Origin: Bacteroidota bacterium
GTDB taxonomy: Bacteria; Bacteroidota; Bacteroidia; Bacteroidales; UBA932
Assembly (NCBI GenBank): GCA_017860395.1
Contig: JAGDMC010000011.1
Coordinates: 1-16,286 of the forward strand
Direction: 5' to 3'
Length of the DNA stretch: 16,286 bases
The notes under the pieces: model-generated
Database searches by the model: none
Seen by the model: the letters and a program-made list of their open reading frames with translations, nothing else
What the model was told of the DNA's origin: nothing
Shown here: piece by piece, positions 1 through 6,703 of the stretch
Position numbering within the stretch: position 1 is the stretch's first letter
Layout of the letters: each line of letters begins with the position of its first letter
Program-made: the position numbers and the translations under genes

Positions 1-195
1 GAGCTGGTATCCGCTTATGCTCTCGACTCCCGGATAATTGGCTATTTCGTGTGTGAGCACCATTTGTCCTCCAACCGTGCCCTCGTTGAGGATGAGGGTT
101 TTTACCCTTGCCCTCGAAAGGTATATGCCGGCGGTTAAACCGGCAGGACCTCCACCGATTACAACTGCATCAAAATGATTTGTTTCAGTAGCCAT
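1..195 (-). CDS. trxB: Thioredoxin-disulfide reductase, N-terminal part (cut by window edge)
   Basis: This is the first 65 codons of an FAD/NADPH flavoprotein that reduces thioredoxin in the cytoplasm. Visible are the Rossmann dinucleotide motif GGGPAG at residues 14-19, an acidic residue near the end of the second strand (LILNE), and the TrxB-typical GGQM...EIANYPG segment at residues 42-56. The CxxC active site and NADPH domain lie outside the window. The ATG at 193-195 follows the upstream thioredoxin-like gene by only 4 nt, so the two are almost certainly co-transcribed and co-translated. The family assignment is strong. Because only the N-terminus is present, a different TrxB-like flavoprotein (for example an AhpF-type or ferredoxin-dependent reductase) cannot be fully excluded. 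Confidence 0.88.
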   Translation of the reverse strand, partial: MATETNHFDAVVIGGGPAGLTAGIYLSRARVKTLILNEGTVGGQMVLTHEIANYPGVESISGYQL

Positions 196-199
196 CTTA

Positions 200-556
200 T
201 TAACCTTTCACAGGAGCACCAAATTCATTGTTAAGAATTGATGTTACCTGACCTTTAGTTTGAATGCTTGATGTAGCTTTTACAACCTTGCCGTTTTTGT
301 AGTAAATGGTAAAAGGAATGCCCATGAAACCCCTTACATCCGGGAGATTCCGGATTACATGTGATTCCGGATTGTCAAACTCCATATCACAAAATTTTAC
401 GTGCTTGTATTCGTTTTCAATCTCCTCCGCAATTCCGTAAACAGGGATGCACATAGGACCCATTCTTCCACATACAACCATAACGTTTTCGTTTTCACTA
501 AGTATTTTTGCGTGATCCGCAGCCGATTCAATGTGTTTCAGATTTGTGTATAACAT
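200..556 (-). CDS. Thioredoxin-fold protein with atypical C-x6-C active-site region
   Basis: The protein has 118 aa, the size of a classical thioredoxin. The fold is supported by a strand (NVMVV, residues 24-28), the active-site turn CGRMGPMC (C29 and C36), a following helix, the pre-cis-proline motif MGIP (P81), and a terminal strand and helix. Aligned on the helix, C36 matches the resolving Cys of CGPC. The nucleophilic-Cys position carries Gly, and the other Cys sits where thioredoxin has Trp28. A third Cys is at residue 56. The ATG at 554-556 was chosen because a promoter at 597-627 lies just upstream; a longer in-frame start at 613 would begin inside that promoter. The gene is directly upstream of trxB, so the reductase is its obvious potential partner. 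That partnership is inferred. The fold is confident; the chemistry is not. Confidence 0.82.
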   Translation of the reverse strand: MLYTNLKHIESAADHAKILSENENVMVVCGRMGPMCIPVYGIAEEIENEYKHVKFCDMEFDNPESHVIRNLPDVRGFMGIPFTIYYKNGKVVKATSSIQTKGQVTSILNNEFGAPVKG

Positions 557-596
557 AATTTTAATTATTTGATTTTTATTGATAATTAATATGGTG

Positions 597-627
597 CAAA
601 GGTACGGGAGCAATATTTTCCGTCAAA
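597..627 (-). promoter_or_regulatory. Bacteroidota-type promoter of the thioredoxin-like/trxB operon
   Basis: Read on the minus strand, TTTG (-33 element, 624-627) and TACCTTTG (-7 element TAnnTTTG, 597-604) are separated by 19 nt, the spacing expected for the Bacteroidota primary sigma factor. The -7 box is followed by CACC. Transcription should begin near 590, giving a leader of about 35 nt before the ATG at 556. This is the best-formed promoter in the window. Confidence 0.75.
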
Positions 628-681
628 GGATTTGCCCTTCTTGCAAGACAACTCAGGAATTGAATTGGGACAACTTTATTG

Positions 682-700
682 TTGAAATAGATTAACTTTG
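682..700 (+). promoter_or_regulatory. -7 element of the Crp/Fnr-type gene with overlapping Fnr-like half-palindrome
   Basis: TAACTTTG at 693-700 matches the Bacteroidota -7 consensus TAnnTTTG and is followed by TAC. It lies 23 nt before the ATG at 724. No convincing -33 element is found at the expected spacing. Overlapping it at 682-695 is TTGAAATAGATTAA, which agrees at 8 of 10 fixed positions with the Fnr/Crp-family operator TTGATnnnnATCAA. An activator-type regulator binding here would block its own promoter, so autorepression is possible. The operator reading is speculative in AT-rich DNA. Confidence 0.5.
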
Positions 701-723
701 TACAAATCAAAAGGGATAGGAAA

Positions 724-1419
724 ATGAAAACAATACTTGAAACCGATAAAGAATATATATGTGATATTCATGCCCCTTGTTTTCAAATGCTCTCTTCCAG
801 GGAACTTGAACTTGTCCGGGCGAGCAAAACTCAGGTTTTGTTTCGCAAGGGGGACTCACTTACAAAACAGGGAACATTTGCATCCTATATTCTGTTTGTA
901 ATAAACGGCATTTGCAAACAATACATTGAAGGTTATGGTTCCAGGAGTTTCAACATGAGGATTGTTCAACCCGGAGAATTTGTTGGTCTTTCTGCTGTGT
1001 TTACAAAAAATATTTTCAATTATTCTACGGTTGCCCTTACAGATTGCTACGCTTTTCTTATTGAAAAAGATGTAATTGCAAAAGTTATTCAGAAAAACGG
1101 ACTTTTTGGACTTAATATAATCAAACGCTATTGCGAACAAAATTCAAACCTTTTTTCTACCCTGCAAACTGTCCTTTACAAACAAATGAATGGCCGCATT
1201 TCGGAAACGCTGCTTTATCTGAATTCAATAAGGGAGTCACATCCAGATATTTTCCTGCTCCTCTCCCGTAAAGATATTGCCGACTTTGCTGCAATTTCTA
1301 CAGAGAGTGCGGTTAAACTTCTTAAGAGTTTTGAAAAAGACGGACTTATTGAGTTGCAGGATAAAGATGTCATTATTAGGGATAAAAATGCTCTTGAGGA
1401 TATAAGCAAGAGGGGTTAA
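724..1419 (+). CDS. Crp/Fnr family transcriptional regulator
   Basis: The protein has 231 aa, the usual length for the family. Residues about 20-130 form the cyclic-nucleotide-binding-like beta-roll: LFRKGDSLTKQG, YILFVINGICK and VQPGEFVG are its typical strands and turns. A long dimerisation helix follows (about 128-155), then a winged helix-turn-helix (about 180-215) with recognition-helix region LSRKDIADFAAISTESAVKLL. The Arg-Ser/Thr phosphate-binding cassette of true cAMP receptors is not evident. The protein is therefore more like the Fnr-type members common in Bacteroidota, whose ligands are mostly unknown. It has Cys at 13, 19, 64, 108 and 137, but not the C-x2-C-x5-C spacing of E. coli Fnr. 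It diverges from the thioredoxin-like/trxB operon, so redox control of that operon is a possibility, not a demonstrated role. Confidence 0.9.
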   Translation: MKTILETDKEYICDIHAPCFQMLSSRELELVRASKTQVLFRKGDSLTKQGTFASYILFVINGICKQYIEGYGSRSFNMRIVQPGEFVGLSAVFTKNIFNYSTVALTDCYAFLIEKDVIAKVIQKNGLFGLNIIKRYCEQNSNLFSTLQTVLYKQMNGRISETLLYLNSIRESHPDIFLLLSRKDIADFAAISTESAVKLLKSFEKDGLIELQDKDVIIRDKNALEDISKRG

Positions 1420-1458
1420 ATTCTCATTGTTTTTCTTTCTTTTTTCGATTCGTTTTGT

Positions 1459-1466
1459 TATATTTG
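1459..1466 (+). promoter_or_regulatory. -7 element upstream of the small membrane gene
   Basis: TATATTTG fits TAnnTTTG and ends 15 nt before the ATG at 1482. The predicted start of transcription near 1473 would leave a very short leader. No good -33 box is seen at the proper distance. The element supports the start at 1482 over the upstream in-frame ATG at 1455, which lies before the -7 box. Confidence 0.45.
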
Positions 1467-1481
1467 GATAATTACATCCTT

Positions 1482-1673
1482 ATGAAAAAGCTGGATATAT
1501 ATCTGATTGTATTAACGGCGGTGGTTATCCTGTTAATATGGCGTTACGACTCAGCTAACCTTGTAAAGATTGTGTTGTATCTTCTGATTATTATCGGACT
1601 CTATTTATCTATCGTGCTTACAAAAATCAAAAAAAAGAGAAAGGAGAATTTATTATTTATCTGGCTCTTCTGA
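1482..1673 (+). CDS. Small two-TM membrane protein, possibly extended by -1 frameshifting
   Basis: The zero-frame product has 63 aa. A short MKK start leads into two hydrophobic segments (about residues 4-19 and 28-46, the latter IVLYLLIIIGLYLSIVL), then a basic stretch TKIKKKRKE and a short tail. No family is recognised. The sequence A AAA AAG lies at 1631-1637 in the correct register for a -1 slip. After such a slip translation would continue to the TAA at 1742-1744, adding 35 residues with a third hydrophobic segment (IIYLALLILFTLVVVANC) for a total of 87 aa. Alternatives are a recent one-base deletion or a sequencing error in the A8 run. The gene sits between the Crp/Fnr-type gene and the convergent pdxH. 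Confidence 0.5.
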   Translation: MKKLDIYLIVLTAVVILLIWRYDSANLVKIVLYLLIIIGLYLSIVLTKIKKKRKENLLFIWLF

Positions 1674-1744
1674 TACTATTCACTCTCGTTGTCGTTGCGA
1701 ATTGCTCTTTGAAGCAGGATGCACTTAAACGAGATGAGAGTTAA
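1631..1744 (+). other. A AAA AAG slippery heptamer and -1 frame extension
   Basis: The heptamer at 1631-1637 is phased as X XXY YYZ relative to the frame starting at 1482, the same heptamer used in E. coli dnaX. The -1 frame is open from 1559 to the TAA at 1742-1744. It has no ATG but encodes a clear membrane segment just after the slip site. A purine-rich AAAGGAGAA at 1640-1648 follows the slip site and could instead serve reinitiation. I see no strong downstream hairpin. Confidence 0.4.
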
Positions 1745-1750
1745 GATAAT

Positions 1751-2389
1751 TCAGGGATAAAGCCTCACAACTTTCCACTCTGTCGCGTTTTTGGTAAATC
1801 GGAACCGGTCGTGGGATCTTTTAATTCCGCCTTGCCAAAATTCGAAAAGAGCAGGCTCGACAATATACCCACCCCAATGCCCGGGTCTTTTGATTTCACG
1901 GTTACTCTCCGATAAATTCTTTATTTCGGAGTCAAACACCTCTCTTTCCTGCAAAGGTTCGCTCTGCCTGGACAGAGCAGAAGAGGCACGGCTCTCTCTT
2001 GGCCGTGAATCAAAATAATCGTCGGATTCGACAGTTGAAATTTTCTTTACATTCCCTTCAATTCTTACCTGTCTCACCGAGTTGGGCCAGAAAAAAAGAA
2101 GTGCTGCACGATTATTTTCTTCCAGTTGCCGGCCTTTATGACTGTTGTAATTTGTAAAGAAAACAAATCCGGAATCGGAATACTTTTTAAGCAGAACCAT
2201 TCTTGAAGAGGGCATCATATCATTCCCCACGGTAGATAAAACCATTGCGTTTGCTTCTCCGTTCTCCAGCTCAAGAGCCTCTTTGAACCATTTTTCAAAC
2301 AGAAGAAACGGGTCATTGTTTAAATCCTCAACATAAAGCGGCTTATGAGAGTAATCTCTCCTCATTCCGTATAATTCTTTTTCCTGCAT
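1751..2389 (-). CDS. pdxH: Pyridoxamine/pyridoxine 5'-phosphate oxidase
   Basis: This FMN enzyme oxidises pyridoxamine or pyridoxine 5'-phosphate with O2 to pyridoxal 5'-phosphate, the last step of vitamin B6 synthesis and salvage in the cytoplasm. The 212 aa match the family length. Visible signatures are the N-terminal MRRDY segment, SSRMVLLK (61-68), FFTNYNSHKGRQL (77-89, FMN binding), WPNSVRQVRIEG (101-112), the SRPRESRASSALSRQS substrate loop, WQGGIKRSHDRF and the C-terminal WKVVRLYP. The ATG at 2387-2389 gives the normal N-terminus; an upstream in-frame start at 2509 would add 40 unrelated residues and overlap the divergent kinase gene. No defect is seen. The gene stands alone, convergent with the small membrane gene. 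Confidence 0.96.
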   Translation of the reverse strand: MQEKELYGMRRDYSHKPLYVEDLNNDPFLLFEKWFKEALELENGEANAMVLSTVGNDMMPSSRMVLLKKYSDSGFVFFTNYNSHKGRQLEENNRAALLFFWPNSVRQVRIEGNVKKISTVESDDYFDSRPRESRASSALSRQSEPLQEREVFDSEIKNLSESNREIKRPGHWGGYIVEPALFEFWQGGIKRSHDRFRFTKNATEWKVVRLYP

Positions 2390-2474
2390 ACTTTTATATA
2401 ACAAAAAAGTATTACTTTTGATTATTGGTGCAATAAAGATTCTGATTGTTTTATGTAGACCACTATAGGTGCCT

Positions 2475-3434
2475 ATGTCAAAATTTAGGTTCGAATACAG
2501 AATAACCATTGCCTACCTCGTTATTGGAGGTTTGTGGATTCATTTTTCAGATACTTTTCTGGTGTCATTAATAGATGACCCGCATATTATCACGAGAATC
2601 CAGTCTTATAAAGGATGGTTCTATGTTATTATCACAGCATCAATATTCTTTATTTTTATCCGCAGACACATCGAAAAACTCAGAAGAGCCGAACGCCAGG
2701 CTCAGGAGAGTGACAGGCTCAAATCTGCATTTCTTGCCAATGTAAGTCATGAAATCCGTACCCCAATGAGCGGAATCATGGGATTTGCCGAACTTCTTAA
2801 AGAACCGGGAATTACGGGAGAACAACAACTTGAGTACATAAAGATTATTGAAAACAGCGGCGAGCGTATGCTCGATCTCATAAATGACCTCATCAATATA
2901 TCAAAGCTTGAATCGGGGCAAATGAAACTCTTTATTTGCGAGTTTGACCTCAATGAAAAGATGCATCTTCTATATCAGTTTTTTAAAATTCAGGCAGAAG
3001 AAAAGAAACTTGAACTGTTTTGTAAGCTGGGGCTAGGAAATACAGACGATGCAATAATTCTTTCAGACAAGGATAAGGTGATATCGGTTCTCACAAATCT
3101 GATAAAAAATGCAATAAAGTATACCGATAAAGGATATGTCGAGTTTGGATATATTATTAATGAAGGCACAATTGAATTCTATGTTACAGATACAGGCATA
3201 GGAATAGAAAGCGATAAACAGCATTCAATTTTTGACCGTTTTGTGCAGGCAGATATCTCTTTGGCAAGGTCATACGAAGGTGCAGGGCTTGGGCTCGCAA
3301 TATCTAAAGCTTACGCCGAACTTATTGGCGGTAAGATATGGGTTGATTCACAATATGGAATGGGCTCGACATTTTATTTTTCAATCCCTTATAAGAAGGC
3401 ACCGGCTCAGCCGGCTAGCAGTTCTAAAGGGTAG
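2475..3434 (+). CDS. Orphan membrane sensor histidine kinase
   Basis: The protein has 319 aa from the ATG at 2475 (a GTG two codons upstream is possible). Two hydrophobic segments (about 9-28 and 48-64) flank a roughly 20-residue external loop, with an LWIHFSD...RIQSYKGWFYVIITA pattern seen at the N-terminus of many PAS-kinases and diguanylate cyclases. Next come the HisKA helix with phospho-acceptor His92 in SHEIRTP, then a HATPase_c domain with N-box NLIKNAIKYT (about 208-217), G1 DTGIGI (239-244), F-box region IFDRF and G2 GAGLGL (269-274). There is no PAS, HAMP or receiver domain, and no response regulator lies nearby, so the partner is unknown. Its 3' end overlaps the convergent PagL-like gene by 11 nt. 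Confidence 0.93.
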   Translation: MSKFRFEYRITIAYLVIGGLWIHFSDTFLVSLIDDPHIITRIQSYKGWFYVIITASIFFIFIRRHIEKLRRAERQAQESDRLKSAFLANVSHEIRTPMSGIMGFAELLKEPGITGEQQLEYIKIIENSGERMLDLINDLINISKLESGQMKLFICEFDLNEKMHLLYQFFKIQAEEKKLELFCKLGLGNTDDAIILSDKDKVISVLTNLIKNAIKYTDKGYVEFGYIINEGTIEFYVTDTGIGIESDKQHSIFDRFVQADISLARSYEGAGLGLAISKAYAELIGGKIWVDSQYGMGSTFYFSIPYKKAPAQPASSSKG

Positions 3435-4050
3435 TCAGATTGATAATTATACCTCCTGTTAATGCAAAACTGTTTATGCCAAGGTTGGGATGTCTTGTCT
3501 CGGCATTGCTAATGTGCCTGAATCCGGGACGGATATTGAGGTAAATATTATCTACCAGTTTTACGTCAAATCCAATGAACAGGTTATCCGAGAATATAAA
3601 ACCGTCTATCTGTCTGGCAGGAGCTCCGGAGATATAATGAGGACCTGTCGAAAGGAGTGCATAGCAACTGAGATAATCTTTATAAAGTCGTTTGCGGAGA
3701 GCTATTCCGACATTAAACCCCAATTCGTATCCCTGCGTATAATTTGATTCTGAAGCGGTATTCAGATATTTTGACGTATTTAACTGCAAAATACCTACAG
3801 CATCAAGGCTCCATGTGCGTCTTTCCCAGAAAGTGTAATTGTATTGAAGTTTATGGAACTTTACACGGTACTTGTAATCAAATCCCAAATCGACAATATT
3901 GCCCAGTTTTTCGCTGCCGGAACCTATAATCAATCCAATAGAATGTTGTGAAAAAGCAGGTTTTGATAAACAAAATGAAAAAAACAGTAAAGTGATGGAA
4001 AAAAACAGGGGTAACCTGGTTTTAATATGTTTGGGGAAGAGATTTGTCAT
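3424..4050 (-). CDS. PagL-like acyloxyacyl hydrolase / lipid A 3-O-deacylase family, outer membrane
   Basis: The 208 aa begin with a long signal peptide (hydrophobic core about 13-28, cleavage likely near AFSQ at 32-35). The mature part has alternating hydrophobic strands of a small beta-barrel. Near the C-terminus is the family signature FRHISNA followed by HPNLGIN (177-193). In Pseudomonas PagL the catalytic residues are His and Ser of the HxS motif and a Glu 12 residues later. Here His179 and Ser181 are present, but the Glu position is Asn193, as in many broad-family members. If active it would remove a 3-linked acyl chain from lipid A; given the substitution, the activity is inferred. The gene is monocistronic, and its stop lies inside the end of the kinase gene. 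Confidence 0.75.
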   Translation of the reverse strand: MTNLFPKHIKTRLPLFFSITLLFFSFCLSKPAFSQHSIGLIIGSGSEKLGNIVDLGFDYKYRVKFHKLQYNYTFWERRTWSLDAVGILQLNTSKYLNTASESNYTQGYELGFNVGIALRKRLYKDYLSCYALLSTGPHYISGAPARQIDGFIFSDNLFIGFDVKLVDNIYLNIRPGFRHISNAETRHPNLGINSFALTGGIIINLTTL

Positions 4051-4163
4051 ATATGATAGCGAAAAAATACGCTACGAAGTTACATAAAAAACTTAAATCA
4101 TTTAATTGTAATATTTTTATTAGTTTTATTAAAAATTACCCCATTGAAAACTGCTTGAAACAG

Positions 4164-5117
4164 ATGAAAAATCTAATAAAGAAAGCAAAAATTTTCAGGG
4201 AGGAAATTCCGTTTGTGGAGCTTATGAGCGTAGAAGAAAACGGAGTTCTTCCGGAAATATCGCTCAATTATGAAAAAGTAATTCTTGAAGCGGACAATGC
4301 AGAAAACTATCGGGAATATTGGGGTTTTATAACAAAGGAACATTTTCTGGAAATTCAGCGCAGGGCAGCATTGGCACTGAAATATGGAGACAGCGATACA
4401 AAAAGGCTCACCTATTTTTCTTTTGATAACGGGCGAAATATGCTCAGGCTTGGATTCCATCCTACAAAATACAGTATCTACAAGAGTTTCCGGGAAGTAA
4501 CAGGACAATCCCACTGGGGAGAAGGTCTGGATACAGGATGGGTGGGGAGCAGGCTGCTTTCAAACCATTGCGGTACCGGAATTTTCATAGACTGCGCAGA
4601 TAACGACTATGGCAGAGTGTTAATAGATATGACTCCCAACCATGAGGTAATTGACACACACAGGCTTTGCCGCACATACTCTGCAAGCGGAAGCCTTGAC
4701 TGGGGAGATAAATCTGTTTTTGACGGGATTTTGCGAGAGACCCTGGAGGAGATAAATTATAGCCCATCTGTGGAAAAAGTTGAACTCATTTCATTTGGCT
4801 ACGACACCCAACTGAATTATTTTCAGTTTAGTTTCTATTACAGGGCAAAAGAGAGCTGGAAGGAAATTTTTGAAGAAGCGAAGAAAGCCAGAGACGTTAA
4901 CGAATATCTTAAAATAGACAGAATTCCTTATAATATAAACTATCTTAAGGAGGCCACAGATTCAATTGTCTCTGTTCCCTGGGAGCCTTCGGCGCTTTAC
5001 TCGATAATGCTTTTGTTTGCAAGACTTATCAGAAAAGAGATACATAATGATAGTGAGGCAGAGAATAAGATTTCGGAATTCCGGCTAAGTATTGAAAAAC
5101 GAATAGACAGAATATAA
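4164..5117 (+). CDS. Nudix-like domain protein of unknown function
   Basis: The protein has 317 aa from the ATG at 4164. A start at 4044 is possible in frame but would overlap the divergent gene's start, and the extra 40 residues look like translated AT-rich leader. No signal peptide is seen. Residues about 135-230 resemble a Nudix hydrolase core: a strand (GTGIFIDCA), the segment SASGSLDWGD, then the helix FDGILRETLEEIN (186-198). The box reads G176-x5-D182-x8-R191-E-x2-E-E196. Compared with the canonical G-x5-E-x7-REUxEE, it has Asp for the first Glu and one extra residue. The metal-binding RExxEE core is intact, so catalysis is possible. The N-terminal 130 residues and the C-terminal helices match nothing I know. 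It is followed by the serine hydrolase gene after 11 nt, so an operon is likely. Confidence 0.6.
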   Translation: MKNLIKKAKIFREEIPFVELMSVEENGVLPEISLNYEKVILEADNAENYREYWGFITKEHFLEIQRRAALALKYGDSDTKRLTYFSFDNGRNMLRLGFHPTKYSIYKSFREVTGQSHWGEGLDTGWVGSRLLSNHCGTGIFIDCADNDYGRVLIDMTPNHEVIDTHRLCRTYSASGSLDWGDKSVFDGILRETLEEINYSPSVEKVELISFGYDTQLNYFQFSFYYRAKESWKEIFEEAKKARDVNEYLKIDRIPYNINYLKEATDSIVSVPWEPSALYSIMLLFARLIRKEIHNDSEAENKISEFRLSIEKRIDRI

Positions 5118-5128
5118 CAGATTTAAAA

Positions 5129-6703
5129 ATGAAAAAATTTACAACCTCTTTGAAGCTTTTCCTTTTTTCGGCACTCTTTGTGATTTTTAGCATACAGGCT
5201 ACAGCTCAGCCCTTATCTCCGGCCCAGATTGATAAGCTGGTAGAAAAAACCATGACAGCATTTAATGTGCCGGGAATTGCAGTAGCAATTGTTAAAGACG
5301 GAAAAGTGATTCATTCAAAAGGCTATGGACTCCGTTCTCTCAATTCTAAAGACAAAACAGATGAGAATACGCTCTTTGCAATAGCATCCAACAGTAAAGC
5401 ATTTACATCGGCCGCTCTTGGAATACTCGTTGACGAAGGAAAACTTACCTGGAATAGCAGAGTTATTGATTTTATTCCGGAATTCCGTCTTTACAGCCCC
5501 TATGTAACAGAAGAGTTTACCATCAGAGACCTTCTTACACACAGGAGCGGGCTTGGGCTTGGTGCCGGTGACCTTATGATCTGGCCGGACGGCTCTTCTT
5601 TTACACTTCCGGAGATAATACACAATATGCGTTATCTCAAACCCGTTTCAAGTTTCAGAACTAAATACGATTACGACAATTTGCTTTATATTGTTGCCGG
5701 AGAAGTTGTATCCCGCATTTCCGGAATGACCTGGGCAGAATTTGTTCAAAAAAGAATTATGGAGCCGCTTAAGATGGTTCGCAGTGCCGGTTCGTACGAT
5801 AATCTGAAAGATAAGAGCAATGTTTTTGACCCTCATATTCCGGTAGAGGGGAAACTGCAGGTTGTACCAATGACTATGAACAATGTGGCAAATGCTGCGG
5901 GAGGAATATACAGTTCTGTTGCAGATATGTCCAAATGGGCAATAATGCAGCTTAACAGAGGAAAGTACGGCGACTCTCAGGAGAAAACACTTCTCTCTCC
6001 GGCTGTTCATCAGGAGCTGTGGACTCCTCAGACAATTATTCCTGTCAGAGGGAAGACCACTTACAAAACACATTTCAGCAGCTATGGACTTGGATGGGGC
6101 CTGAGCGATGTGAACGGATATAAAAGAGTTACTCATACAGGCGGATTATCCGGTGTTGTTACACAGGTAACTCTCATCCCAGACCTGAATCTTGGAATCA
6201 TTGTATTTACAAACCAGCAATCCGGCGAGGCATTTACTTCCATTACAAACTCAATTCTTGACAGCTATTTTGGAATTACCGGAGTGGACCGTGTTGCGGA
6301 AAACCTTGAATCTTTGCAGAAATCTCATGACAATGCATCAAAGGTTACGGAAGAGGTTTGGAAAGTTGTTGAGTCAAATAAGGTAAAAGGAATCTCTGTT
6401 GCTGATATTGGAATGTTCGCAGGAACATACAGGGACAACTGGTTTGGCGACGTGGAAATTTCCCTCAGGGACGGAAAGCTGATGTTCAATTCAAAAAAAT
6501 CTCCTAAAATGGCAGGGGAAATGGTTTTCTATAAGGGAAGCACATTTATCGTCAAGTGGTTCGACAGAAGTTTTGATGCCGATTCTTATGCTAACTTCTC
6601 ATTCAATAATCAGGGCAATGTTGCGGGATTTACCATGAATGCTATTTCTCCGATAACCGATTTCAGCTACGATTTTCAGGATCTCAACTTTTTAAGGAAG
6701 TGA
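5129..6703 (+). CDS. Secreted serine beta-lactamase-like hydrolase (class C / PBP4*-type) with C-terminal domain
   Basis: The 524 aa start with a signal peptide (basic MKK, hydrophobic 9-22, cleavage near ATAQ at 24-27), so the enzyme acts in the periplasm or outside. The catalytic domain carries all three motifs of the beta-lactamase/PBP fold: S87-N-S-K90, Y182-D-N184, and H336-T-G-G339 (the KTG equivalent). These motifs occur in class C beta-lactamases, D-aminopeptidases, esterases and peptidoglycan-related hydrolases. The substrate cannot be told from sequence. A region after about residue 400 resembles the DUF3471 beta-sheet domain often appended to such enzymes. It lies between the Nudix-like gene (11 nt gap) and nnrD (4 nt overlap). 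Confidence 0.88.
   Translation: MKKFTTSLKLFLFSALFVIFSIQATAQPLSPAQIDKLVEKTMTAFNVPGIAVAIVKDGKVIHSKGYGLRSLNSKDKTDENTLFAIASNSKAFTSAALGILVDEGKLTWNSRVIDFIPEFRLYSPYVTEEFTIRDLLTHRSGLGLGAGDLMIWPDGSSFTLPEIIHNMRYLKPVSSFRTKYDYDNLLYIVAGEVVSRISGMTWAEFVQKRIMEPLKMVRSAGSYDNLKDKSNVFDPHIPVEGKLQVVPMTMNNVANAAGGIYSSVADMSKWAIMQLNRGKYGDSQEKTLLSPAVHQELWTPQTIIPVRGKTTYKTHFSSYGLGWGLSDVNGYKRVTHTGGLSGVVTQVTLIPDLNLGIIVFTNQQSGEAFTSITNSILDSYFGITGVDRVAENLESLQKSHDNASKVTEEVWKVVESNKVKGISVADIGMFAGTYRDNWFGDVEISLRDGKLMFNSKKSPKMAGEMVFYKGSTFIVKWFDRSFDADSYANFSFNNQGNVAGFTMNAISPITDFSYDFQDLNFLRK

Noticed and set aside
724..1419. Crp/Fnr-type protein as an oxygen-sensing Fe-S Fnr
   Set aside because: The N-terminal Cys spacing (13 and 19, then 64 and 108) does not match the C-x2-C-x5-C plus central Cys ligand set, so no Fe-S cluster is claimed.
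2390..2509. Upstream extension of pdxH (40 extra codons)
   Set aside because: PdxH has its normal length and N-terminus from 2389, and the extension overlaps the kinase gene start.
3402..3414. CCGGCTCAGCCGG palindrome as a terminator between the kinase and PagL-like genes
   Set aside because: With a physical loop the stem is only 4 bp, there is no U run on either strand, and it lies in the kinase coding sequence.
4044..4163. In-frame upstream extension of the Nudix-like gene (40 extra codons)
   Set aside because: It overlaps the start of the divergent PagL-like gene, covers AT-rich leader-like DNA and encodes low-complexity Lys/Asn/Ile-rich sequence. The ATG at 4164 is preferred.
5648..6136. 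Long open frame on the minus strand inside the serine hydrolase gene
   Set aside because: It has no domain sense, no promoter, and lies fully within a well-supported gene; it is a shadow frame.
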